A stretch of 64,000 nt of DNA from Saxibacter everestensis. GTDB lineage: Bacteria > Actinomycetota > Actinomycetes > Actinomycetales > Brevibacteriaceae. Made by a program: the position numbers and the translations under genes. Positions 20,681-29,260 of the stretch are shown here, piece after piece. Positions within the stretch are counted from its first letter, which is position 1. Every line of letters begins with the position of its first letter. The notes under the pieces are model-generated. The model was not told the DNA's origin and ran no database searches. It saw only the letters and a program-made list of their open reading frames with translations. The stretch is from assembly GCF_025787225.1 (NCBI RefSeq), contig NZ_CP090958.1:3706550-3770549 (forward strand), given 5' to 3'.

Positions 20681-23389
20681 ATGAGCCACGAAGCCGAAAT
20701 CCTCAACACCATGGGCATTCCGCTCATCCGGGAACGCATTGACCCGATTGCGCCGGTAAGCACGTCACCCGAGGTGGACGGCTGGGACCCGGCCGCGCCG
20801 CATGCGCGACCGCTGACCGACCTCGGCAGGGCCGAACACGAGCTGTCGCCTGCGCTGCTGGACCGCCTGGTCGAACTATCCCGCAGCCCGCAGTTGCTCG
20901 TCGCAACCGACTATGACGGCACAATCGCGCCAATCGTGGAGATCCCATCCCAGGCGTACCCCCAGCCGGGATCGGTTGTGGCGATGCGCGCGCTCGCGAC
21001 CTTGCCGAACACCGAGGTGGCGGTGATCTCGGGACGTTCCCTGCGGGACCTCGCCGCGATGTCGCGATTGCCGATTGAGGTGCAACTGGTCGGTTCGCAC
21101 GGTTCCGAATTCGATATCGATACCGTGTCCAGCCTGCCCGCGACATTGACCGAACAGCTGGCCAGGCTCAAGGCGGACGTCGCACAGCTGGTCTTGGAAT
21201 GTCCGGGAATGCGGCTGGAGGATAAGCCGGCCGGTGTCGCCATTCACCTGCGTGGAGTTTCGCAAGAGGTCTACGACAAGAGCCTGGCCCTGATCGATCA
21301 GATTTCCGCCCGTGACGAGGTCTACGCCACCTCGGGCAAAGACGTGGTCGACCTGTCCGTGGTCAAAACGTCGAAGGGCGCAGCGCTGCGTGCGCTGCGG
21401 GCAAGACTCGGCTCCTCGGCGGCGCTGTACATCGGCGACGACACCTCCGATGAACGGGCGCTGGCCACCCTGCAGGGGCCGGACCTTGGAATCAAGGTGG
21501 TTGGATCCGGGGAGGACACCCTCACCGCGGCATCCGTCACCGTGCCGGACCCGGCCACTGTGTCGCTCGTGCTCGCCACGCTGTTCGACTTGCGCCGCGC
21601 CTGGCTCTTCGGCCGCAGTGCGGTGCCGATCGAACGCCACAGCATGCTGGCGAACGGCCGGTCGACGGCACTTGTCGACCCAGCCGGCCGGATCTGCTGG
21701 ATGCCGGACCCGTTCCCGCATTCGGCGTCGATGTTCTCCGAGATTCTCGGCACCGAGGCCGCAGGGTTCTACGCCATCGCGGCAGCAGATGGCTCGAAGC
21801 CGTTGACCCAGCGATACATCCCGGGTACCACCACCGTCGAGACTCGCTGGCCCGGATTCAAGACGACGGACTACCTTGGCCCGGCCGCTTCCTCCACCAC
21901 GACGCTGGTCCGGGTTGTCGAGGGGGAACGTCCCGCGACGGTGACTTTCGCGCCGCGGCTGGATTACGGCACCGCGACGAGCCGGCTCGAAGTGGTCGAA
22001 AATGGCGTCCGGGTGATCGGAACCTCCGAGCCGATCGTGTTGCATGCACCCGGAGTGAAATTCCGGATTCAGGCCGAGGGCCAATCGGACACCGCGATCG
22101 CCGAGTTGCCGATGGGCGGCGACCCCGTCGTGCTGACCCTGACCTGTGGCGGCTCGGTCGCGGAACAGGACCGCATCCGCAGGGCAGACGGCGGCGAACC
22201 AGCACAGCGGCACAAGGCCAACGAGTACTGGACGTCCTGGGTCGAAACGCTCGATGTACCGCAGTTCAGGCGGGAGGCCGTGGTCCGGTCGGCGATCACG
22301 CTGCGCGGGCTGTGCCATGAGCCCAGCGGCGGTGTTCTCGCCGCTTCAACCACCTCGCTGCCGGAAGGGATCGGCGGCACCCGTAACTGGGACTACCGCT
22401 ACTGCTGGCTGCGCGACGGCTCGATGACGGTCAACACGCTGCTCTCGCTGGGATCCACGACCGAATCGATCGGCTTCCTGAATTGGCTCAGCGAAATCCT
22501 GTCCCGCTCGAACGGTCCGGAGCAGCTGCACCCGCTGTACGCCGTCGACGGATCCACGCTCTCGACCGAGGCCGTTCTCGATGCTCTGCCCGGTTACGCC
22601 GGTTCCCGTCCCGTCCGGGTCGGAAACGCCGCCGAGCACCAGGTCCAGCTCGATGTTTTCGGCCCGATCACCGAGCTGCTCGACGACCTGACCGAATACC
22701 TCGGCGAACTCAGCGATGAGCACTGGTTCCTGACCCAGCAGATGGTCACCGCGGTCGAACGGCGCTGGATGGAACCGGACCACGGCATCTGGGAAGCTCG
22801 CCGGGCGCCACGGCATCACGTTTACACCAAGGTAATGTGCTGGGTGACCGTCGACCGGGCGCTGCGGATCGCAACCCGGCACGGCCGCGCGGTACCGGGT
22901 GACTGGGAGCAGTTACGTGCCACCATCGCCGACGATGTACTCACCCAGGGTTGGAGTGAGGAGTCGAAGGCGTACACCGTCGCCTACGGCGCCCCGGATC
23001 TCGATGCGGCCACGCTGCATATCGGGCTTTCGGGCCTGCTGCCGCCGGACGATCCACGGTTCGCCTCCACCGTTGAGGCGATCGAGCGGGACCTGCGCCG
23101 CGGGCCAACCGTTTTCCGTTATCACTACGATGACGGCCTACCGGGTCTCGAAGGTGGCTTCCACATCTGCACCACCTGGCTGATCGAGGCGTTCATCATG
23201 GCGGGGCGGATCGATGACGCCAAAGAGTTGTTCGCCAGGCTGACCGCGTTGATGGGACCGACCGGCTTGCTGCCGGAAGAGTACGATCCGGTGCCGGAAC
23301 GTCATCTCGGTAATCATCCGCAGGCATACTCGCACCTCGGCTACATCCGGTGCGCCCAGCGATTGGCCCCGTACCACGTCACGGTCTGA
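20681..23389 (+). CDS. Bifunctional trehalose-phosphatase / GH15 glycosidase
   Basis: 902 residues. Residues about 60-310 are a HAD-type trehalose-6-phosphate phosphatase: DYDGT (77-81, nucleophile Asp), ISGRS, KTSKGAAL and GDDTSDE. Residues about 315-900 are a GH15 domain: a beta-sandwich (about 320-510), then the (alpha/alpha)6 barrel with GGTRNWDYRYCWLRDGSM at about 567-584 and the second acidic motif LPEEYDP at about 866-872. In actinobacteria GH15 enzymes of this kind are often trehalases. The fusion would make trehalose from its phosphate and perhaps also split it, which suggests control of the trehalose pool. No OtsA gene is nearby. Confidence 0.88.
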   Translation: MSHEAEILNTMGIPLIRERIDPIAPVSTSPEVDGWDPAAPHARPLTDLGRAEHELSPALLDRLVELSRSPQLLVATDYDGTIAPIVEIPSQAYPQPGSVVAMRALATLPNTEVAVISGRSLRDLAAMSRLPIEVQLVGSHGSEFDIDTVSSLPATLTEQLARLKADVAQLVLECPGMRLEDKPAGVAIHLRGVSQEVYDKSLALIDQISARDEVYATSGKDVVDLSVVKTSKGAALRALRARLGSSAALYIGDDTSDERALATLQGPDLGIKVVGSGEDTLTAASVTVPDPATVSLVLATLFDLRRAWLFGRSAVPIERHSMLANGRSTALVDPAGRICWMPDPFPHSASMFSEILGTEAAGFYAIAAADGSKPLTQRYIPGTTTVETRWPGFKTTDYLGPAASSTTTLVRVVEGERPATVTFAPRLDYGTATSRLEVVENGVRVIGTSEPIVLHAPGVKFRIQAEGQSDTAIAELPMGGDPVVLTLTCGGSVAEQDRIRRADGGEPAQRHKANEYWTSWVETLDVPQFRREAVVRSAITLRGLCHEPSGGVLAASTTSLPEGIGGTRNWDYRYCWLRDGSMTVNTLLSLGSTTESIGFLNWLSEILSRSNGPEQLHPLYAVDGSTLSTEAVLDALPGYAGSRPVRVGNAAEHQVQLDVFGPITELLDDLTEYLGELSDEHWFLTQQMVTAVERRWMEPDHGIWEARRAPRHHVYTKVMCWVTVDRALRIATRHGRAVPGDWEQLRATIADDVLTQGWSEESKAYTVAYGAPDLDAATLHIGLSGLLPPDDPRFASTVEAIERDLRRGPTVFRYHYDDGLPGLEGGFHICTTWLIEAFIMAGRIDDAKELFARLTALMGPTGLLPEEYDPVPERHLGNHPQAYSHLGYIRCAQRLAPYHVTV

Positions 23390-23470
23390 TCTGGGCGAGG
23401 GCATGACCACATGACGGTCTGATCCGGGCGAGGGCATGACCACTTGACGATCTGATCCGGGCGAGGGCAT
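23381..23470. repeat. Tandem 33-bp repeat, about 2.7 copies
   Basis: Units start at 23381, 23414 and 23447 with ACGGTCTGATCYGGGCGA and have a strict 33-bp period; the first overlaps the 3' end of the trehalose enzyme gene. No spacer-repeat alternation, so it is a minisatellite, not a CRISPR. Confidence 0.75.
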
Positions 23471-23506
23471 ATTAGCGCATTTGTTTGTGCTGAGTAGTGT
23501 TGGAGC

Positions 23507-23887
23507 ATGACTGAGTCCGCGCGTCTCGCATTGGTGATCGAAGATGACGATGACATTCGTCGGCTGCTCGAGGTGGTTCTGAGCCAGGCAGGCTTCGTGG
23601 TGGAGTCTGCGGCGACGGGATCGGCCGGTGTTGCCGCCGCACGCGAGTCGGCCCCCGACCTGATCACCCTGGATATCGGCTTGCCGGACATCGATGGCTA
23701 TGAGGTCGCCCGCCGGCTGCGCGAGTTCTATCGCAACCACCTGGTGATGCTGAGCGCGCGGTCTGAAACCTATGACGCGGCCCTTGGCCTCGAGGTGGGT
23801 GCCGACGCTTACCTCACCAAGCCGTTCCGCCCCCGCCAGTTGCGCGAGGTGCTGGGCCGGATTCTGTCCGAAGCTCCGGTGGACTAG
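23507..23887 (+). CDS. Single-domain response regulator (REC only)
   Basis: 126 residues, a stand-alone receiver domain. The acidic cluster is EDDDD (about residues 12-16), the phospho-Asp is in TLDIGLPDIDGYE (about D57), the conserved Ser/Thr in VMLSARS (about 84) and the Lys in YLTKPFRP (about 104). There is no output domain, so it would act through protein partners. It is convergent with the glycosyltransferase and histidine kinase genes, and the three probably form one signalling locus. Confidence 0.9.
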   Translation: MTESARLALVIEDDDDIRRLLEVVLSQAGFVVESAATGSAGVAAARESAPDLITLDIGLPDIDGYEVARRLREFYRNHLVMLSARSETYDAALGLEVGADAYLTKPFRPRQLREVLGRILSEAPVD

Positions 23888-23912
23888 GCGCTGGCACCGG
23901 ACGGCTAGCATG

Positions 23913-24015
23913 CGAAACGGTCCGGTATGTGAAACCGCGCAAGCGAAACGGTCCGGTAAGTGCGCGAAGAGGGGCTACATAACCCCCCACCTGAGGGAGA
24001 AACCGGACCGTTTCG
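23913..24015. repeat. Two direct copies and one inverted copy of a 14-bp word
   Basis: CGAAACGGTCCGGT lies at 23913-23926 and 23944-23957, and its exact reverse complement at 24002-24015. The second and third copies can form a long stem-loop with an inner GGGG/CCCC stem. It lies between the convergent response-regulator and glycosyltransferase genes, so it may end transcription from both sides or be a REP-type repeat. Confidence 0.65.
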
Positions 24016-24035
24016 GGTGGGAGAGCCTGACCGGC

Positions 24036-25853
24036 TCAGACCGGCCGCTTGAGATCGTCGAGGTAGTCGTTCCTGAGCACACGTACCGTGCTTTCGCCGG
24101 TCAGCTGCAGGAACGGAAGTTCTTGCCGACAGGCGGCGAAATCGCCACCCCTGGCCAGTGCTGCAACCCGCCCGCCGAACAGTTCAAGACGTTCGGCGCC
24201 GATCATGGCTGCCGACACCTGGATGCTGCCGGCGGCATCGCGCGACGACATGATGTCTTCGGCAGCCAGGGCTTCCTTGAGCCGGGCAAGGCGAGTCGGC
24301 CACATAATGGCGAAGGCCGAGACGAATTCGAGCGCTAGATCGTTGCGCTGATCGAGTTCTCCGGCGAGCGCTTCCAGCTCTTCCCGGTTGACCAGGGGCA
24401 GCGCGAGTTCGTGGATAGGCGTGACAATGACGGGTGCAATTCCATCGGCATTTCGCATTGTCTTTGCCCAGCTGTTCTCGCCCGTGACCAGCCGCATGAT
24501 TGCCCGAGGGTAGTAGACGTAGGTGAGATAAACGTACACGAGAGTGCCCAGGCCGGTCATCGTCGCGGCAAGGATTCCCATTCGTTTGTTAGCGACCTTA
24601 CGGTAAATCGGTCCCCAAACCGCGTACGGAAGAATCAGGTACACCATTGCCGCCAGAACGGTGACCAGGGCAGAGGCGCTGTCGACGAAACCGAACCGAT
24701 TCTCCTGGATCGCCGTCCACAGCAGAATCGGAACCAGAATCAGGTTGAGCATCATCAGCCATGGCTGACTCATGAAGTAGTTCACTTCGAGATGGCCGGC
24801 GAGGCTGAGTTGGCCACTGCGGCGTAATCGCGGCAGGATGCTGGCGCACTCCATGATCCCCTGAGCCCACCTGGTGCGTTGCGTCAGCAGCCGCCCGAAG
24901 TACGGAAGTGCCTCCTGGGAGACGTGAGCCTCAGGCACGTAGTGGTTGGTATAGCCGAGTTCAAGGATGTACAGGCCGAGTTCGTAGTCCTCGCTGAGCT
25001 TGCGTCCCCAGGGTTTTCCGTGTCGTTCGGCAAGGTCGTCGAGGACGGTCAGCCGGGTGAACTGTCCGTTGCCACCCATACCCACCGTGCCGGTTTTGGT
25101 CCGCAGCAGCTGCATGGCCGAGTTCGTCGTCCGGAATTCGACGTCCTGCATCCGGATCAGGTATCGGCCCAGCAGGTTTGCCCAACGACCGAGGTGCGGC
25201 ACGGGTCGAACGTCATTGCGGTTCTTCATCCAGACCTCGAGCTGCGCCGCGCCGACCGATTCCGAGCCGAAAGTTTCCGGCCCGGACAGGAAACTCAGCG
25301 CATTGTCCGAGAGATAGCCGTCGGCATCGAGCACACCGACAACGGCCCGGCGGCGAGCGGCCTGGTCGGTCCCGACATAGTCGGAGACGACGGAATAGGC
25401 GGCGTTGAGCGCTTCACCCTTGCCGACTCGTGCATCGGGGCGAACCCGCGAAATCAGGTGCACGCGGACATCGAAGTCCATCAGCTCCTTGACAACCCGG
25501 GCGGTGGAATCCTGGGAGGCATCGTCGATCACCCAGACATGCGCCCTCGGGAAGGACGTCCGGGCCGCAGACACGGTCGCGGCAATAACGTTCTCCTCGT
25601 CACGGCAAGGCACGAGCAGGTGCCAGTCGAAATCGTCGGAGTCTCCTGGTGAATTCCGGCGCCGGCGCAAATAGGTGATGATCAGCAGCGAAATGTAGGT
25701 CAGGGCGATGGAAGCTGTCAACGTCACCGTCACCAGTGCGACATCGCGCCAGCCGTCCCGGCCGAAGCGGCCGAATACGCCGGAAGCGCAGAACAACAGG
25801 AAGGCCGACGTGCCGTAAACAATCGCGACCAGCGTCATCGCCAGGTTCTTCAC
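24036..25853 (-). CDS. Membrane glycosyltransferase (GT2) with degenerate Hpt-like C-terminal domain
   Basis: 605 residues. Two N-terminal membrane helices, a GT-A/GT2 catalytic domain (about residues 75-345: VPCRDEE, VIDDASQDS, GVLDADG, SEDYELG, QRTRWAQG giving the D, DxD, ED and QxxRW signatures of processive synthases) and about four C-terminal membrane helices (about 370-470). Residues about 495-600 resemble an Hpt phosphotransfer domain, but the phospho-His position is Gly (AAGSIQVSAAMIGAERL where AAHTLKG is typical). It probably makes an extracellular polysaccharide under control of the adjacent kinase/regulator. Starts with GTG after AAAGGA. Confidence 0.8.
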   Translation of the reverse strand: MKNLAMTLVAIVYGTSAFLLFCASGVFGRFGRDGWRDVALVTVTLTASIALTYISLLIITYLRRRRNSPGDSDDFDWHLLVPCRDEENVIAATVSAARTSFPRAHVWVIDDASQDSTARVVKELMDFDVRVHLISRVRPDARVGKGEALNAAYSVVSDYVGTDQAARRRAVVGVLDADGYLSDNALSFLSGPETFGSESVGAAQLEVWMKNRNDVRPVPHLGRWANLLGRYLIRMQDVEFRTTNSAMQLLRTKTGTVGMGGNGQFTRLTVLDDLAERHGKPWGRKLSEDYELGLYILELGYTNHYVPEAHVSQEALPYFGRLLTQRTRWAQGIMECASILPRLRRSGQLSLAGHLEVNYFMSQPWLMMLNLILVPILLWTAIQENRFGFVDSASALVTVLAAMVYLILPYAVWGPIYRKVANKRMGILAATMTGLGTLVYVYLTYVYYPRAIMRLVTGENSWAKTMRNADGIAPVIVTPIHELALPLVNREELEALAGELDQRNDLALEFVSAFAIMWPTRLARLKEALAAEDIMSSRDAAGSIQVSAAMIGAERLELFGGRVAALARGGDFAACRQELPFLQLTGESTVRVLRNDYLDDLKRPV

Positions 25854-25896
25854 GTATTTTCCTTTGCTGCACTGCCGGAGGCATCAAACACCGAAT

Positions 25897-27573
25897 TCAC
25901 TGCGAGCCTATTGACAGGTCGTAAGGCAAAGTTACCCGAAACGTGGTTCCTACTCCGGGGGTCGAATCCACCGAAATGCTGCCGCCATGGCTTTCGATGA
26001 TTTCCTTGCTGATCGACAGGCCGAGGCCGATTCCGGGGATTGCTTTTCTTTTCGCTGATGGGGTTCGAAAGAACCGGGTGAAGAGGCCGGAAATTTCCTG
26101 CGGGGACATGCCGATGCCGGTATCGGCGACCTCGACGATGACCGCGTGTGATGCCGGGCGGGCGCGCACGGTCACTGCCCCTCCCTTTCCGGTGAATTTG
26201 ATCGCATTGGAGATCAGATTGTCGAGCACCTGGGCTATCCGGGCCGGGTCGACGGCAACCTTCGGCGTCTCGGCGCAATCGTGCCGCAATTCGATGTTCC
26301 GGGCATCGGCTCGTGGTTGTGCGGATTCCACGGTTCGCCTGACGAACTTCGCTACATCGGTCGGTTCACGGTGCAGCTTGAGCTTGCCGTCGGCTGCCTG
26401 GGCCGAGATGAGCAGGTCCTCGACGATCTTGAGCACCTGTTCCGCGTTGCGGCTGATCACCCCTAGGTATGTTTCGGCTTCCTCTGATCGCGGTTCTTCG
26501 TTCTCCAGCACGAGGTCGAGATAGCCGATGATCGACGTGATCGGAGTTCTGAGCTCGTGAGAGACGGTTGAAACGAAGGACTCCTTGGCCTGGAGTGAAT
26601 CCATAAAGCTGGTGACGTCATAGAAGACGACGACGGAGCCTTCCCGTTTACCGTTTTCGTCGATAATCGGCTGAGCCGATGCGGAAACGGCGCGCTGGGT
26701 TTCCGGATCGTCGCCCAGGAACATCGTCAGGCCGGTAAAAGTCTCGCCCTGGGCTGCCCGATAGGCTGCCCTTTCTTCGGCGGCGAAGGGGGTTGTTCGG
26801 TCGGCGTGAAATATCAGATGCCCGGCCTCGGTCTTGTCTGCGTTGCCGGGTGGCGACGCCAGCGCGTGAATCGTATCCTGCGAGCTATTCGTAATGACGT
26901 CATTGCCGTCTTTGTCGATGACCAGAATCGCCACGTTGACGCTGTTGATGATGTTGTCGAGCAGGCGTTCACTTCGCTGGGTCGTCGCCAGCTGCACGCG
27001 TAGTTCTCCGGCGGTTTGCGCCAGCCGATTCCGCCGGCTCACGAGCTGCTCACGCATCGCGACCACCATGCTGGTGATCATGAAAATTACCAACGGCATC
27101 AGGAGATGCCGGGCGACGATGAACGGGTCCGGGTTCTCGGTGATCCGGAAAATACTGGGTAGCGATGTACCCACCACGGTCAATATGGTTGCCAGGACAA
27201 TGCCTCTGCCCTTGAGTAGGAGAGCTAGCCACAACGCGGGAAAGAAGCACAACAGGCTCAGAGTGGTGGTGTCCACCAGGGAGACATCCCGGCAGATCGC
27301 CACCGAGACGAAGTCGATAACCGGGACGGCGGCGATCCAGCCGGTGGAAACGTGCCACCAACGAACGAATCGGGCCACAATCGTCACCAGGAGCACCGCG
27401 ATGAAACCGGTGAGGTATTGCGGATCCATGAAGATGTCGGTCCGGTACGCCGCGATGAAGCCGGATACCAGTACGAAGACGATGACGAACGGTAGCTGCT
27501 GGGCTACGACCATCCGGTGTGGGCGGTCCGAGAAGAATGTCGCGAAATAGCTCTTGAACAGGGAGGGCGACAT
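25897..27573 (-). CDS. Membrane sensor histidine kinase with PAS domain
   Basis: 558 residues. Five to six membrane segments (about 25-185) form the N-terminal sensor. A PAS-like domain follows (about 215-330, INSVNVAILVIDKDG). Then the HisKA helix with the phospho-acceptor in VSHELRTPITS (about 345) and the HATPase domain: N box DNLISNAIKFT, G1 VADTGIGM, G2 GIGLGLSIS and GVGTTF. It stands directly upstream of the Hpt-like glycosyltransferase in the same direction, with a 43-nt gap, so they are probably co-transcribed. The orphan receiver at 23507 is the likely phospho-target. Confidence 0.9.
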   Translation of the reverse strand: MSPSLFKSYFATFFSDRPHRMVVAQQLPFVIVFVLVSGFIAAYRTDIFMDPQYLTGFIAVLLVTIVARFVRWWHVSTGWIAAVPVIDFVSVAICRDVSLVDTTTLSLLCFFPALWLALLLKGRGIVLATILTVVGTSLPSIFRITENPDPFIVARHLLMPLVIFMITSMVVAMREQLVSRRNRLAQTAGELRVQLATTQRSERLLDNIINSVNVAILVIDKDGNDVITNSSQDTIHALASPPGNADKTEAGHLIFHADRTTPFAAEERAAYRAAQGETFTGLTMFLGDDPETQRAVSASAQPIIDENGKREGSVVVFYDVTSFMDSLQAKESFVSTVSHELRTPITSIIGYLDLVLENEEPRSEEAETYLGVISRNAEQVLKIVEDLLISAQAADGKLKLHREPTDVAKFVRRTVESAQPRADARNIELRHDCAETPKVAVDPARIAQVLDNLISNAIKFTGKGGAVTVRARPASHAVIVEVADTGIGMSPQEISGLFTRFFRTPSAKRKAIPGIGLGLSISKEIIESHGGSISVDSTPGVGTTFRVTLPYDLSIGSQ

Positions 27574-27658
27574 GTACTCTCTTTGGTTGTTCTTCCGTGG
27601 GGATCTACCGCTTGTGCCATCGTAGAGTACGGTCCGCCGGGGAGTAAGCTTGTAGGCG

Positions 27659-27910
27659 ATGTCCAGCCATACGCCGGCCCCGAAGCCGATCAGCTACTTA
27701 ACCGCCTTCAAATTCGCCGCGGTCTTCGCCGCGATCACCGCTCTGGCTTTCACGATCTTCCTCAAGCCCTGGGCGTCGCCGCAGCTCTGGCTGATAGTCG
27801 GCGCCGGCTTTGCCGGCATCTTCGTTGTGGTGTGCGTGATCTTTTCGCTGTTCGTCTTCTCGGAGAACCGGCGTGGTGGCGAGGATCAGGAGTTCCCGCG
27901 GCTGAGGTAG
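27659..27910 (+). CDS. Small two-helix membrane protein
   Basis: 83 residues with two hydrophobic segments (about 16-35 and 42-68) and a polar Arg/Glu-rich tail. The FKFAAVFAAITALAFTIF and GIFVVVCVIFSLFVF helices make it a small integral protein. Proteins of this size and shape are conserved in actinobacteria without a known role. It is divergent from the histidine kinase gene. Confidence 0.6.
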   Translation: MSSHTPAPKPISYLTAFKFAAVFAAITALAFTIFLKPWASPQLWLIVGAGFAGIFVVVCVIFSLFVFSENRRGGEDQEFPRLR

Positions 27911-27973
27911 GGATCTAGACGGGTCTCGCCCGCAGGTGAGGCCAGCCTCAGCGGGTCGTCCCGCTCGGTGCGA

Positions 27974-29146
27974 TTACCGGCACCCGACCAACCGATCGAG
28001 ATGCTGGTTGAGCTCGACTCCGATGTCAACGGCGTTCGCGTCGTAGAGCCATTGGATCTGCATGCCATCCCACAGCGCAATGAACCAGAGTGCTTCCCGC
28101 CAGGGATCGCCGGTCTGCGCACCCTCCGCCCGAGCTTCCTCGAAGAGGGCACCGAAGTACCGGATGCCATCGTGGTAGCGCGTCGTAAAATACCCGTGAG
28201 CGGGATGAGTGGTCGGCGTTGCCTCGCACACGAGTACTGTGTAGAGCTCGACGAGACCCGGTTCGATCGCACTCATATGAGCTCCTTCGACGATCCCAGC
28301 AAGGGTCGGCGTGAGGCCCGCGGCGCGACGAGCCGCTGTGTCCTCGATGCGGGCGTCACGCTGCCGTAGCACTGTCTCGAGGAGGGCGTCCTTGCTGCCG
28401 ACATGGTGCAGGAGCGTCGACTTGGAGATGCCGACCTGCCGTGCAATGTCTTGCAAGCTCGTCGCGCTGAAGCCGCGTTGCGCGAACAGGGCCGTGGCGC
28501 TCTGGACGATGTGAGCGCGTTTCGTGCGCCCGGGTGCATAGCCGCGACTATGATCGGCGAAGATGCGCCCCCCGGGGGATTTGGTCATCGACACACTGCT
28601 CAGCGCCGGGTTCGGTGCCGCAGGCTCCCCCGAGAGGAATGCCTCGAGCTCGTTCGGCACGTCGATATCGAGGTAGAGCGACGCGATCTGTAGGCCATCC
28701 CACACCGCGGCGACGGCGGCGGGCATCGGCTCCGCGAACTCGGAGCCTCGGCGCAGCCGCTCGTAGCGGCGCGCGAAGTGCTCGTGGCCCGGATGCTGCT
28801 CGGATGTCGCCTCCCCAGCAAGCGCGGAGAACAGCTCGACATAGCCAGGCATTGCGGCATTGCGGCGGGCGAAGGCGATAGCGATCGAGTCCCCAGTCAA
28901 CTGGGGGTGATCGGCCGCCCAGCGAAGGTTCGCGTGTTCCCAGCGGTCGAGCAGGGCGAGCAGGAGCTCGTCCTTCGACGAGTAATAGCGGAGGAGCGAG
29001 GCGTGCGAGATACCGGTCCGCGCGGCGATGTCGCGGAGGGACACGCCTGCGAAACCGGACTCCGAGAAGAGCACGTAGGCAGCGTCGAGCAACTCGTTCT
29101 GCCGGGCTCGGCCCGGCGCGTAGCGGCGGACAGCAGTGTTGCTCAC
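27974..29146 (-). CDS. Tandem (single-chain) TetR-family regulator
   Basis: 390 residues made of two complete TetR modules in one chain. The first has its HTH at about residues 12-60 (RYAPGRARQ, FAGVSLRDIAARTGISHASLLRYY) and the second at about 202-250 (GYAPGRTKR, FSATSLQDIARQVGISKSTLLHHV). Each is followed by a helical ligand domain ending in a similar stretch (AAVWDGLQIASLYLD and IALWDGMQIQWLYD). Normal TetR proteins are homodimers of about 200 residues; this one may be a covalent pseudo-dimer. GTG start after GAGGAGG. It is divergent from the MFS/GH3 operon. Confidence 0.88.
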   Translation of the reverse strand: MSNTAVRRYAPGRARQNELLDAAYVLFSESGFAGVSLRDIAARTGISHASLLRYYSSKDELLLALLDRWEHANLRWAADHPQLTGDSIAIAFARRNAAMPGYVELFSALAGEATSEQHPGHEHFARRYERLRRGSEFAEPMPAAVAAVWDGLQIASLYLDIDVPNELEAFLSGEPAAPNPALSSVSMTKSPGGRIFADHSRGYAPGRTKRAHIVQSATALFAQRGFSATSLQDIARQVGISKSTLLHHVGSKDALLETVLRQRDARIEDTAARRAAGLTPTLAGIVEGAHMSAIEPGLVELYTVLVCEATPTTHPAHGYFTTRYHDGIRYFGALFEEARAEGAQTGDPWREALWFIALWDGMQIQWLYDANAVDIGVELNQHLDRLVGCR

Positions 29147-29196
29147 CTACACCTCCTCGTTTCGGCAATCCTACCGCTCAAAAACAAAAGCTAACC

Positions 29197-29208
29197 ATTC
29201 GGTCGAAT
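29197..29208. promoter_or_regulatory. Probable operator of the tandem TetR
   Basis: ATTCG-GT-CGAAT, a perfect palindrome in the 114-nt gap between the divergent TetR and MFS genes, about 50 nt from each start. Confidence 0.5.
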
Positions 29209-29260
29209 TATGCGCTACAGTTCCTTTCGAGCAACGACGCTCTTCCCGAAAGGAACCGAA

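Noticed and set aside
23381-23470. Possible CRISPR array
   Set aside because: The 33-bp units are contiguous with no unique spacers and no cas genes are near; it is a tandem minisatellite.
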